Shown here: piece by piece, positions 26,050-34,481 of the stretch
Layout of the letters: each line of letters opens with the position of its first letter
How positions within the stretch are numbered: the stretch's first letter is position 1
Assembly: GCF_031884435.1 (NCBI RefSeq)
Contig: NZ_CP134779.1
Location: 4,836,001 to 4,900,000, forward strand
Reading direction: 5' to 3'
Length of the DNA: 64,000 bases
DNA from: Bosea sp. 685
Lineage (GTDB): Bacteria > Pseudomonadota > Alphaproteobacteria > Rhizobiales > Beijerinckiaceae
Position numbers and translations under genes: made by a program
Notes under the pieces: generated by a model
What the model saw: the letters and a program-made list of their open reading frames with translations, nothing else
Databases searched by the model: none
Told to the model about the DNA's origin: nothing

Positions 26050-27183
26050 GACTGGCTGACGGCGCAGGAGGTGATGACCCGTTTGCGGCTCAAGCCGCAG
26101 ACGCTCTACGCCTATGTCAGCCGCGGCCGCATCGAAGCGAAGGAAGACCCTGAGGAGCCGCGACGCAGCCTCTATCGGGCGGCGGATGTCTCGCGCCTGG
26201 AGCATCGCAAGGCGCGCGGCCGGCGCAATGCGGCGATCGCGGAGGATACGATCGCCTGGGGCGAGCCCGTCCTGGCCTCGAGCATCACGACGATCGCCCA
26301 TGGCCGCCTCTGGTATCGCGGGCAGGACGCCGAGACCCTGGCGCAGACGGCGCGGCTCGAGGATGTCGCGCGTCTGCTCTGGGCCTGCGGCGATGCGCGC
26401 TTCCCGACGCAATGCAACGCGATCGCACCCGGCAGCGGCAATCAGCGCATGTTCGCCGCGATCGCGGCCCGTGCCGCCACCGATCCGGTCATTGGCGGCC
26501 GAACCTTGAAATCGCTCTATTTCGAGGCGGCAGCCGTGCTCGATGCGCTCGTCGACGCCGTCGCCGGCGTTTCGGGCAATGGCCCGATCCATGAACGCCT
26601 CGCGACAGCCTGGGCCTGCGACGCAACCGGTGCCGATCTCATCCGCCGCAGCCTCGTCCTGCTCGCCGACCATGAATTGAACGCCTCGACCTTCGCGGTC
26701 CGCGTCACCGCCTCGACCCATGCCTCGCTCGCCGCCTGCGCTTTGGCTGGGCTGTCGGCGCTGTCTGGCCCCTTGCATGGCGGCATGGCGCCGCGTGTGC
26801 GCGCTTTGCTCGGGGAATGCCGGCGCGACGGCATCGAGCCCGCGATCCGCGCGCGCCTGACGCTCGGCGTGCCGATCCCGGGCTTCGGGCATCCGATCTA
26901 TCCGGAGGGCGATCCGCGAGCGCGGGCGCTGATGGCGGCCTTCGTCCTGCCGACCCATTATGAGGAGGTTCGCCTCGCGATCGAGGCGATCACCGGCGCG
27001 CTGCCGAACATCGATTTCGCGCTCACCGCCCTGGCGTCCGTGCTGGCGCTTCCCGAGGACGCGCCGTTCCAGATCTTCGCGACGGCACGCTGCACCGGCT
27101 GGATCGCCCATGCGCTCGAACAGTTCCAGACCGGACGCCTGATCCGCCCCCGCGCCCGCTATATCGGCCCGGAACCGGGATGA
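26044..27183 (+). CDS. Citrate synthase-like protein 2 with N-terminal helix-turn-helix
   Basis: A 379-residue protein. Residues 3-50 form a MerR/excisionase-type HTH (LTAQEVMTRLRLKPQTLYAYVSRGRI). The rest is a citrate synthase domain with ADHELNASTFAVRV, GPLHGGMAP (His245), GFGHPIYPEGDPRA (His283) and PNIDFA (Asp324), so the His-His-Asp set is kept. The usual Arg after the second His (GHRxY) is Pro here. The HTH fusion suggests DNA binding or regulation by substrate level; no such function is proven to my knowledge. The start could be 26014, 26029 or 26044, set by tandem repeats. Confidence 0.87.
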   Translation: MNDWLTAQEVMTRLRLKPQTLYAYVSRGRIEAKEDPEEPRRSLYRAADVSRLEHRKARGRRNAAIAEDTIAWGEPVLASSITTIAHGRLWYRGQDAETLAQTARLEDVARLLWACGDARFPTQCNAIAPGSGNQRMFAAIAARAATDPVIGGRTLKSLYFEAAAVLDALVDAVAGVSGNGPIHERLATAWACDATGADLIRRSLVLLADHELNASTFAVRVTASTHASLAACALAGLSALSGPLHGGMAPRVRALLGECRRDGIEPAIRARLTLGVPIPGFGHPIYPEGDPRARALMAAFVLPTHYEEVRLAIEAITGALPNIDFALTALASVLALPEDAPFQIFATARCTGWIAHALEQFQTGRLIRPRARYIGPEPG

Positions 27184-27196
27184 GGGGCGGGTTCTT

Positions 27197-27357
27197 CCCT
27201 TCTCCCCTCGCGGGAGAAGGTGGCGTGTAGCGCCGGATGAGGGGGCGCCGTGCCCTTTCCGGTTGGCGTCGTATTCTTCGGCTAAACGGAGAGCTCACGG
27301 CGCCCCCCTCATCCGTCTCGGCTTCGCCGAGCCACCTTCTCCCGCGAGGGGAGAAGG
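27197..27357. repeat. Long composite repeat, copy B
   Basis: This is a same-orientation near-copy of 24676-24833, including the non-palindromic middle (GGTTGGCGTCGT and CGGCTA segments). It fills the gap after the citrate synthase-like gene 2 stop. Confidence 0.88.
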
Positions 27358-27365
27358 AGAAAACG

Positions 27366-27791
27366 TCAGCGCCGCCGCTGCGCCAACTGCGCGTATTGGC
27401 GCCTTGCGCGCTTGTGGCCGTACCAGGAGGCCTCGCGATCGCCGACATCGACATGCACGAGTCCGCCCGGATAGGAGCCGACACCGCCGGTGCACTCCAG
27501 CGCCTTGGCGGCCGCGACCGCGGCCCGCGGCGAGGTGGCGAGCGGCCTGAAATCCACGGCCTTGCCGCCGTAATGCTGGGAGTGGCGGGCATGACGGCCG
27601 CCACAGGTCGAGGTGATCTGAATCGGGCCGATCTTGGCCACGAGTTCGCTGATCATCGCCAGCGTTTCGGGCTTGAGGCAACCGAGCCCCTTGACCTGCG
27701 GCTGGAAGGAAATTTTCTCGATGGGAAGATTGGCCCAGGCGGCCACAGGTACGCAAGCTGTGAGAGACACAGCCAAGATCAAACGACGCAT
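27366..27791 (-). CDS. Exported M15-like (D-Ala-D-Ala carboxypeptidase fold) protein
   Basis: A 141-residue protein with a signal peptide (MRRLILAVSLTACVPVAAWA). The mature domain carries the M15/VanY-like zinc pattern: RHSQHYGGKAVDFRP (HxxGxAxD) and VHVDVG (second His and Asp). Relatives cleave peptidoglycan stem peptides in the periplasm. It is short for the family but contains the metal-binding core. Confidence 0.78.
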   Translation of the reverse strand: MRRLILAVSLTACVPVAAWANLPIEKISFQPQVKGLGCLKPETLAMISELVAKIGPIQITSTCGGRHARHSQHYGGKAVDFRPLATSPRAAVAAAKALECTGGVGSYPGGLVHVDVGDREASWYGHKRARRQYAQLAQRRR

Positions 27792-28180
27792 AATCTACCA
27801 GGTACGATCGGGGATGATGGGAAGGCTCAAGCCACCAAATTCTGGTCTGGCAGAGCATGTGATTGCGGACCTATTCTACCGATAAGGCCAAATCATGGCT
27901 GAGCCGCCAGAGCTCATCTTAACAGATCGTTTCTGTAGCTATCGGTTGTGCCACATGCCGCGTTTCAATAGCTACGACGCGCCATGACCGACGGAATTTC
28001 GACGTCGGGATCCGGGCAGCGGGAGAACGCCAGACGCTGCAGCCCGCTCCCCGCATTCACCATGCCGCCACCTCCGCCCCCTCATGCCGCAAACGGCTTG
28101 GACGGGGCAGGCGAGCCGCGCTAGCTTGCGTGCCTGGGCCACCCGTTTCCTGCGAAGCGCCCCGCAACCCTTTCGAGGAT
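27792..28180. other. 389-bp intergenic region, nothing clear
   Basis: The spacer lies between divergent genes and must hold two promoters, but I see no strong sigma-70 pair, operator or RNA. A 20-codon proline-rich frame (28062-28124) has no ribosome site. GC content is lower in the left part. Confidence 0.5.
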
Positions 28181-29359
28181 ATGATGCCGAAATCCGAACT
28201 CATCGCCGCGCTCACCCCTGAGATCAGTGCGATCCGTCGCGATTTCCACCGGCATCCCGAGCTGCAATACGACGTCCACCGCACCGCCGGCATCGTCGCC
28301 GAGAAGCTCAAGGCCTGGGGCGCCGACGAAGTCGTGACCGGTATCGGCCAGACAGGCGTCGTCGGCGTGATCAAGGGCAAGGGCCAGAACTCAGGCAAGG
28401 TCATCGCCATGCGCGCCGACATGGACGCGCTGCCGATCCATGAAGAGACCAATCTCGAGCATCGCTCGACCGTGCCGGGCAAGATGCATGCCTGCGGCCA
28501 TGACGGGCACACCGCCATGCTGCTCGGCGCCGCGAAATACCTCGCCGCCACCCGCGATTTCGACGGCACTGCCGTGCTGATCTTCCAGCCGGCCGAAGAG
28601 GGCGGCGCCGGTGCCAAGGCGATGATCGACGACGGCATGATGGACCGCTTCGGCATCCAGGAAGTCTATGGCATGCACAACAAGCCGGGGCTGGCGATCG
28701 GACAGTTCGAGATCCGCAAGGGGCCGACCATGGCCGCCGCCGACCGCATCCACATCAAGATCGAGGGCAAGGGCGGACACGCTGCAGCCCCGCACCGCGT
28801 CAACGACCCGATCGTCGCCGCCTGCCAATTGGTGACCGCGCTGCAGACGATCTCCTCGCGCAACGCCGACCCGCTCGACTCCGTCGTCGTCTCGGTGACG
28901 GCGGTGAATGCCGGCGAGGCCTTCAACGTCATTCCGCAGACGGTCGAGATCAAGGGGTCGATCCGGACATTGACGCGCGAGATGCGCGAGCTGGCGCAAA
29001 AGCGTGTCACCGAGATCACCGATGGCCTGATGAAGGCCTTCGGCATGAAATACGACCTCGAATACCATCTCGGCTATCCCGTCACCGTCAATCATGCCGG
29101 CCAGACCGATTTCGTCACCAGCGTGACCAAGAACGTCTTCGGCAAGGATGCGATCGACACCGAAGTGCCGCCGACGATGGGCTCTGAGGATTTCTCCTAC
29201 ATGCTGGAGGAGCGTCCTGGCGCCTTCATCAATATCGGCAACGGCGAATCCGCCGGCCTGCATCACCCCGCCTATGAGTTCAACGACACGGCGATCCCGG
29301 TCGGCGTCACCTATTGGGCGAGCCTGATCGAAATCTCCATGCCGCAACGGGCCGCCTGA
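28181..29359 (+). CDS. M20 family amidohydrolase (hippurate hydrolase type)
   Basis: A 392-residue M20D enzyme with FHRHPELQY, MRADMDALPIHEET, MHACGHDGHTAMLLGAA (metal ligands), FQPAEEGGAGAKAM and the C-terminal PPTMGSEDFSYML. Family members hydrolyse N-acyl or N-aroyl amino acids such as hippurate. Two ATGs (28181 and 28184) follow GAGGA; either is plausible. The FAD oxidoreductase begins seven bases downstream, so the two are co-transcribed. Confidence 0.9.
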   Translation: MMPKSELIAALTPEISAIRRDFHRHPELQYDVHRTAGIVAEKLKAWGADEVVTGIGQTGVVGVIKGKGQNSGKVIAMRADMDALPIHEETNLEHRSTVPGKMHACGHDGHTAMLLGAAKYLAATRDFDGTAVLIFQPAEEGGAGAKAMIDDGMMDRFGIQEVYGMHNKPGLAIGQFEIRKGPTMAAADRIHIKIEGKGGHAAAPHRVNDPIVAACQLVTALQTISSRNADPLDSVVVSVTAVNAGEAFNVIPQTVEIKGSIRTLTREMRELAQKRVTEITDGLMKAFGMKYDLEYHLGYPVTVNHAGQTDFVTSVTKNVFGKDAIDTEVPPTMGSEDFSYMLEERPGAFINIGNGESAGLHHPAYEFNDTAIPVGVTYWASLIEISMPQRAA

Positions 29360-29366
29360 GCTTGCG

Positions 29367-30470
29367 ATGAGCGACATCGATTGCCTGGTGATCGGGGCCG
29401 GCGTCGTCGGCCTCGCCACCGCGCGGGCGCTTGCGCTCGCCGGCCGCGAGGTCGTGATCGCCGAGGCGGCTGAGGGCATCGGCACCCAGACCTCGGCGCG
29501 CAACAGCGAGGTTATCCATGCCGGGATCTATTATCCGCCGGGCTCGCTGAAAGCGCGCGTCTGCGTCGAGGGCCGCAAGCGCCTCTACGCCTATCTCGCG
29601 GAGCGGGGCCTACCGCATAAGGCCTGCGGCAAGCTGATCGTCGCGACCTCGGCCGCGCAGCGCCCGGCGCTCGAGACGATCCTGGCGCGGGCCAAGGCCT
29701 CGGGCGTCGAGACCGTGCGCTGGGTCGATGCGGGCGAGGCCAGGGCGCTGGAACCGGAGGTCGCCTGCGAGATCGCCCTGCTCTCGCCCGAGACCGGCGT
29801 CGTCGACAGCCATGCCCTGATGCTATCCCTGCTCGGCGAATGCGAGGCGGCCGGCGGCTCGCTGGCGCTCAACACGCCGATCCTGGGTTGGCGACGCGAG
29901 GCGGAAGGCTTCAGCGTCGATTTCGGCGGTGACGATCCCGCGACCTATACGGCCCGCACGATCGTCAACTCGGCCGGGCACGGCGCGCCGCGCCTGCTTG
30001 GCAAGCTCGAAGGCTTCCCGGCAAGCCACGTGCCGGTCCAGCACTTCGCCAAGGGCAATTATTTCTCGCTTTTGGGAAAGCAGCCCTTCTCGCATCTGGT
30101 CTATCCGGTGCCGGAGGCGGCGGGCCTCGGCATCCACGCCACGATCGACATGGCCGGACGGGTCAAGTTCGGGCCCGACGTCGAATGGGTCGCGGATGAT
30201 CAGGATCTGGTGGTCGACCCTGCACGCGCCGAAAAATTCTATGCCGCGATCCGGACCTATTGGCCGGGCCTGGCGGACGGCGCGCTCGTCGCCGACTATG
30301 CCGGCATCCGGCCCAAGCTGCATTCGGCGAGCGAACCGATGCCGGATTTCCGCATCGACGGGCCGCAGGTCCATGGCGTCGACAATCTGGTCAACCTGCT
30401 CGGCATCGAGAGCCCGGGGCTGACGAGTTCGCTGGCGATCGCGGAGATGGTGGTGGAGCGGTTGGCGTGA
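29367..30470 (+). CDS. FAD-dependent oxidoreductase, L-2-hydroxyglutarate oxidase-like
   Basis: A 367-residue DAO-fold flavoenzyme: VIGAGVVGLATARALALAG (FAD binding), NSEVIHAGIYYPPGS and NLLGIESPGLTSS at the C-terminus. This pattern is typical of L-2-hydroxyglutarate oxidase (LhgO) and relatives. It would oxidise a 2-hydroxy acid to the oxo acid. The link to the preceding M20 hydrolase suggests a catabolic pair, but the substrate is unproven. Confidence 0.85.
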   Translation: MSDIDCLVIGAGVVGLATARALALAGREVVIAEAAEGIGTQTSARNSEVIHAGIYYPPGSLKARVCVEGRKRLYAYLAERGLPHKACGKLIVATSAAQRPALETILARAKASGVETVRWVDAGEARALEPEVACEIALLSPETGVVDSHALMLSLLGECEAAGGSLALNTPILGWRREAEGFSVDFGGDDPATYTARTIVNSAGHGAPRLLGKLEGFPASHVPVQHFAKGNYFSLLGKQPFSHLVYPVPEAAGLGIHATIDMAGRVKFGPDVEWVADDQDLVVDPARAEKFYAAIRTYWPGLADGALVADYAGIRPKLHSASEPMPDFRIDGPQVHGVDNLVNLLGIESPGLTSSLAIAEMVVERLA

Positions 30471-30471
30471 G

Positions 30472-30638
30472 GTGTCATCCCGCACGCGCCGCGGCACGCA
30501 GTGCTGCTGCGCAGATGCGGGACCGTCCTCAGCAAGGGGACGCCTCTTTCCGGAACGCTCGCAGATAGGCGCCTTCTCGTCACGCGGTCCCGTGTCTGCG
30601 CAGCAGCACTACGTGCCGCAGCGCGCACGGGATGACAC
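30472..30638. repeat. Palindromic repeat, GTGTCATCCCG family
   Basis: GTGTCATCCCG at the left faces CGGGATGACAC at the right, with CTGCTGCGCAGA and TCTGCGCAGCAG inside. It fills the gap between the convergent FAD oxidoreductase and eda genes. Confidence 0.85.
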
Positions 30639-30641
30639 GCT

Positions 30642-31286
30642 TTACCCCCGCAGCGCCTTGACGCGCTCGCGCGCCTCTTTCGCCAGTCGCGTCACCCTCG
30701 CCCAGTCGCGGTTGGCGATCGCGTCCGCCGGCACGAGCCAGGAGCCTCCGACGCAGATGACCTGCTTCAGCGCCAGATAATCGGCGAGGTTGTTGAGGCC
30801 GACGCCGCCGGTCGGGCAGAATTTCATCTGCGGGAACGGCCCCGACAGCGCCTTGAGCGCCGAGGTACCGCCGGCCTGCTCGGCCGGGAAGAACTTGCAG
30901 GTCAAGCGTCCAGCTGCAACCGCGCGCATGCAGTCGGAGGCCGTGGCGACGCCGGGCAGCCAGGGCAGGCCGGCGGCGCGCATGGCGTCGTCCACCGCCT
31001 CGCTGAAGCCGGGGCTGACCACGGCCTGGGCGCCGGCCTCCTTGACGTCGGTGACCTGGGCCGGCGTCACCACCGTGCCGGCGACGCTCAGGATTTCGGG
31101 CACCTCACGCGCGATCGTCTCCAGCGCCGCCAGCGCAGCCGGACGGCGCAAGGTGACCTCGATCACATCGATGCCGCCCGCCAGCAGCGCGCGCGCCAAG
31201 GGCACGGCGAGATGCACGTCCTCGATCACCACGACCGGCACGACGCCGCAGGCGGCAAGCCGCGCGATTTCAGGTTCATTCGACAT
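30642..31286 (-). CDS. eda: 2-dehydro-3-deoxyphosphogluconate aldolase
   Basis: A 214-residue class I aldolase: GIDVIEVTLRRPAAL with the catalytic Glu, LSVAGTVVTPAQV, and LTCKFFPAEQAGG with the Schiff-base Lys, then FCPTGGV. It splits KDPG to pyruvate and glyceraldehyde 3-phosphate, the last Entner-Doudoroff step. It follows pgl by 26 bp in zwf-pgl-eda. The dehydratase gene edd is not in the window. ATG 31286 is preferred over a GTG three codons upstream. Confidence 0.93.
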   Translation of the reverse strand: MSNEPEIARLAACGVVPVVVIEDVHLAVPLARALLAGGIDVIEVTLRRPAALAALETIAREVPEILSVAGTVVTPAQVTDVKEAGAQAVVSPGFSEAVDDAMRAAGLPWLPGVATASDCMRAVAAGRLTCKFFPAEQAGGTSALKALSGPFPQMKFCPTGGVGLNNLADYLALKQVICVGGSWLVPADAIANRDWARVTRLAKEARERVKALRG

Positions 31287-31312
31287 AGGTGACACTCCGT
31301 GAAGCTCCGGCT

Positions 31313-32023
31313 CTAGGCCTTCGCCCAGTAGACGTCGAGCCCCTGCGGCCGGCCAAGCAGCAATCCGACCGGATAAGCGCCGGGCAGAGCCTGCGCCGTG
31401 GTCAGGACCTCTGCCTTCTCCTTGCCGGAGACGAGGAGCGACGCCCAGGCGGCGCCAGTGAGCCTTGCCGGCGAGAGCGAGATGCGCGCCGGCAGACCGG
31501 CGGGATGGGCCGCGACCGCATGGAGACCGCGCCCGGTCATCGCGGCCGCCGGCTCGCCTGGAAAGAGCGAGGCGACATGGCCGTCCGCGCCCATACCGCT
31601 GACCAGGATGTCGAGCGCCGGCAGGCCTGCAAGCTCCGCTGATACCGCGCCCGCCGCGGCGTCGAGATCGCCAGCGGCGCGATGAAAGGAGAGGAAGCGC
31701 GCCCTGCCTCCGCCCAGCTGCGCGAAGGCCTGGCCCAGCGGCGCGAAGGCTGCACGGATCATGCGCTCGTTCGAGGCTGGATCGTCGGCTGAGACGAAGC
31801 GCTCATCGGTCGGCAGCAGCGTGACCTTGTCCCAGGCGAGATCATGCGCGCCGAGCGCCGCCAGGAAGCGCGCCGGCGTGGTGCCGCCCGGCACAGCGAG
31901 GAGCGCGGAACCGCGTGTGGCAATGACGGCGCGCAGCCTCACCGCGACTGCCTCGGCCAGCGCCTCGGAGGCGTCGATCAGCGTCTCGAAACGATGCCAG
32001 ATCAATGGCCCCGAAGTGATCAT
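31313..32023 (-). CDS. pgl: 6-phosphogluconolactonase
   Basis: A 236-residue DevB-type lactonase: VPGGTTPARFLAAL, LLPTDERFV and VSGMGADGHVASLFPGE are the family motifs. It hydrolyses 6-phosphogluconolactone made by Zwf. The ATG shares one base with the zwf stop (TGATG), so translation is coupled. Confidence 0.93.
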   Translation of the reverse strand: MITSGPLIWHRFETLIDASEALAEAVAVRLRAVIATRGSALLAVPGGTTPARFLAALGAHDLAWDKVTLLPTDERFVSADDPASNERMIRAAFAPLGQAFAQLGGGRARFLSFHRAAGDLDAAAGAVSAELAGLPALDILVSGMGADGHVASLFPGEPAAAMTGRGLHAVAAHPAGLPARISLSPARLTGAAWASLLVSGKEKAEVLTTAQALPGAYPVGLLLGRPQGLDVYWAKA

Positions 32024-33525
32024 CAGATCAGGTCCGGATCGGCCCAGGAGCGGCCTTCGCGCTCGATCAGGCCGATCGCCTGCGAGGGGCCCCAGGAGCC
32101 GGCGGGATAGCGATGCGGATGCAGGCTGTAGTCCTGCCAGCCGGCAATGATCGGATCGACCCAGGCCCAGGCCTGCTCGACCTCGTCGCGATGCATGAAC
32201 AGGGTCTGATCGCCGCGGATGACATCGGTCAGCAAGCGCTCATAGGCATCGGGCGTGCGCTCGTCGAAGGCAGTGGAATAGCGCAAGTCGAGCTGGCGCG
32301 GCACGACCTTGAGGCGGCCCGAGCCCGGCACCTTCATCATCAGCTGGAGCTGGACGCCGTCATTGGGCTGGAGCCTGATGATGAGCCGGTTGGCATCGAG
32401 CCGGTCGCAGCTGCCGCCGCCGAAGATCGAATGCGGCACGGGCTTGAAGGTGACGGCGATTTCGGAATAGCGCTGTGCCATGCGCTTGCCCGTGCGCAGA
32501 TAGATCGGCACGCCGGCCCAGCGCCAATTGTCGATCTCGCAGCGGATCGCCACGAAGGTCTCGGTGTTGCTGGCAAAGCCGAGTTCGTCGGTATAGCCGC
32601 GCACGCGCTGGCCATCCATCTGGCCCGGCCCGTACTGGCCGCGCACGGTATAGCGCTGGACGTCGGGCCCGACGATCGGACGCAGCGCCTTCAGCACCTT
32701 GATCTTCTCGTCGCGGACCGCGCCAGCCTCCAGCATGTTGGGCGGCTCGATGGCGAAGAGGGTGAGCAGCTGCATGAGATGGTTCTGGACCATGTCGCGC
32801 ATATGCCCGGCCTTGTCGTAATAGCCGGCGCGGCTTTCGAGGCCCACGGTCTCCGCCACCGTGATCTGGACATTGTCGATGTCGCGGCTCGACCAGGAGC
32901 GCTCGAACAGCGTGTTGGCGAAGCGCAGCACCAGGAGGTTCTGCACCGTCTCCTTGCCGAGGTAATGGTCGATCCGGTAGGTCCGGCTTTCCGGCAGGAT
33001 CGCGGCCACAGCGTCGTTGATCTCACGGGCCGAGGCGAGATCGTGCCCCAGCGGCTTCTCCAGGATGACGCGTGAGGTCGGGGTGAGGATATCGGCCTTG
33101 GCGAGGTTCTGGCAGATCGGGATGAAGAGCTCTGGCGGCGTCGAGAGGTAGAAGGAGCGCACCCGCTCCGAATCGCCGAGCGCCGTCTTCAGCGCGCCGA
33201 AAGTCTCGGGCTTGAGCGCATCGGCCTGGACCACCGTCAGACGGCGCAGGAAGGCCGCGATCTGCTCGGCCGCGAGGCCTTCCTCATTGAGGCGATTGGC
33301 GACCTGCTTGGGCAGGCCCTCGATATCCTCCGGCTTGCGGACGATGGCAAGGATGCGGCTCTCTTCCGGCAGCACGCCCTCCCGATTGCGCTGCGCCAGC
33401 GCGGGAAAGAGCTTGCGCAAGGCGAGGTCACCACTGGCGCCGAAAATAACCAGATCGAAGGGAGGAACGGGTGTGCGTTCGGGCGCAGCCTCGGGCCGCA
33501 GCGCGCGATCGGCGATGGCATCCAT
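32023..33525 (-). CDS. zwf: Glucose-6-phosphate 1-dehydrogenase
   Basis: A 500-residue enzyme with the N-terminal Rossmann motif FGASGDLALRKLFPAL, ILEKPLGHD, the active-site RIDHYLGKE with its His-Lys pair, and RWAGVPIYLRTGKRM. It oxidises glucose 6-phosphate with NAD(P)+. First gene of zwf-pgl-eda, which commits glucose to the Entner-Doudoroff route. A 17-bp tandem repeat lies directly upstream. Confidence 0.95.
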   Translation of the reverse strand: MDAIADRALRPEAAPERTPVPPFDLVIFGASGDLALRKLFPALAQRNREGVLPEESRILAIVRKPEDIEGLPKQVANRLNEEGLAAEQIAAFLRRLTVVQADALKPETFGALKTALGDSERVRSFYLSTPPELFIPICQNLAKADILTPTSRVILEKPLGHDLASAREINDAVAAILPESRTYRIDHYLGKETVQNLLVLRFANTLFERSWSSRDIDNVQITVAETVGLESRAGYYDKAGHMRDMVQNHLMQLLTLFAIEPPNMLEAGAVRDEKIKVLKALRPIVGPDVQRYTVRGQYGPGQMDGQRVRGYTDELGFASNTETFVAIRCEIDNWRWAGVPIYLRTGKRMAQRYSEIAVTFKPVPHSIFGGGSCDRLDANRLIIRLQPNDGVQLQLMMKVPGSGRLKVVPRQLDLRYSTAFDERTPDAYERLLTDVIRGDQTLFMHRDEVEQAWAWVDPIIAGWQDYSLHPHRYPAGSWGPSQAIGLIEREGRSWADPDLI

Positions 33526-33544
33526 GGGGGTCGACTCCGTCTTC

Positions 33545-33595
33545 CTGTCATCCGGCTCGGCCTGTCATCAGGCTTGGCCTGTCATCAGGCTCCGC
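33545..33595. repeat. Three tandem 17-bp units upstream of zwf
   Basis: CTGTCATCCGGCTCGGC, CTGTCATCAGGCTTGGC and CTGTCATCAGGCTCCGC follow one another in the leader of zwf, 20 bp before the start codon. They could be operator copies or simple replication slippage. Confidence 0.75.
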
Positions 33596-33695
33596 CAAAG
33601 CTTAGAGCATGCGGCCTGCGACAAGAATGAGGCGTCACCGTCGCTTTGCCAAACGCGATCAACGCGCAGCCGCCCCGCCCGGACCGCTGGAGCCT

Positions 33696-34481
33696 TCAGG
33701 CGGGGATGGTCGCGGCCTGGCGCTTGAAGCCTTCGCTGGCGGTGAGGAGCTGTTGGGCATAGGCGGTCTGGGGCGCGCGCGCGGCGAGCGTCCCGGCCGT
33801 CATCTCCTCGACGCCCCGACCGAACTGCATGACGAGCAGCCGCTCGCACATATGGGCGACGACGGCGAGGTCGTGGCTGACCAGGATATAGGTGAGCTTG
33901 CGCTCCTGCCGCAGCGCCTGGAGCAGGTTCAAAACCTCGGCCTGGATCGAGACGTCGAGCGCCGAGGTCGGCTCGTCGAGCAGCAGGATCGTCGGCTCCA
34001 GCACGAGCGCGCGCGCGATCGCGACACGCTGGCGCTGCCCGCCGGAAAGCTGGTGCGGATAGCGGAAGCGGAAGGAAGGCGGCAGGCCGACGTCAGTCAT
34101 GGCGCGGCCGATCCTGGCCTCGGCGTCGCGGATGCCGTGGATGGTCAGCGGCTCGGCCAGCGCATCGTCGACCGTCTTCTTGGGGTGCAGCGAGCCGAAA
34201 GGATCCTGGAAGACCATCTGGACCTGGCGGTGGAAGGCCTTGTCGCGGACCTTCGGCTGCGCCTTGCCGAGGATGGCGATCCCGCCGCTCCAATCACGGT
34301 TCAGGCCGGCGAGCACGCGCAGCACGGTCGATTTGCCGGAGCCGGATTCACCGACGATGCCGTAACTCTCACCGGGCTGGACCGTGAAGCTGAGGTCCTT
34401 CACGACATGGGCCTCGCCGAAGGAGACGTTGAGCTTGTCGAGGGCGATGGCGGGTTGGGCGATGGCGGGTTGTGTGGTCAT
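33696..34481 (-). CDS. Second peptide-type ABC transporter, ATP-binding subunit (OppF-like)
   Basis: A short ATPase (261 residues) with GESGSGKSTVLR, SGGQRQR and ILLLDEPTSALD. It lacks the long C-terminal Cys-containing domain of the first transporter's ATPases. ATG 34481 overlaps the preceding ATPase stop by 4 bp; an ATG three codons upstream (34490) is also possible. Last gene of the second five-gene transporter operon. Confidence 0.92.
   Translation of the reverse strand: MTTQPAIAQPAIALDKLNVSFGEAHVVKDLSFTVQPGESYGIVGESGSGKSTVLRVLAGLNRDWSGGIAILGKAQPKVRDKAFHRQVQMVFQDPFGSLHPKKTVDDALAEPLTIHGIRDAEARIGRAMTDVGLPPSFRFRYPHQLSGGQRQRVAIARALVLEPTILLLDEPTSALDVSIQAEVLNLLQALRQERKLTYILVSHDLAVVAHMCERLLVMQFGRGVEEMTAGTLAARAPQTAYAQQLLTASEGFKRQAATIPA

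Noticed and set aside
24676..27357. Composite transposon or integron-like cassette
   Set aside because: No transposase or integrase and no target-site duplication; the flanking repeats belong to a common intergenic family.
28062..28124. 20-codon proline-rich frame upstream of the M20 gene, possible leader peptide
   Set aside because: No ribosome site, no stem-loop pair resembling an attenuator, and GC-rich DNA often gives Pro runs by chance.
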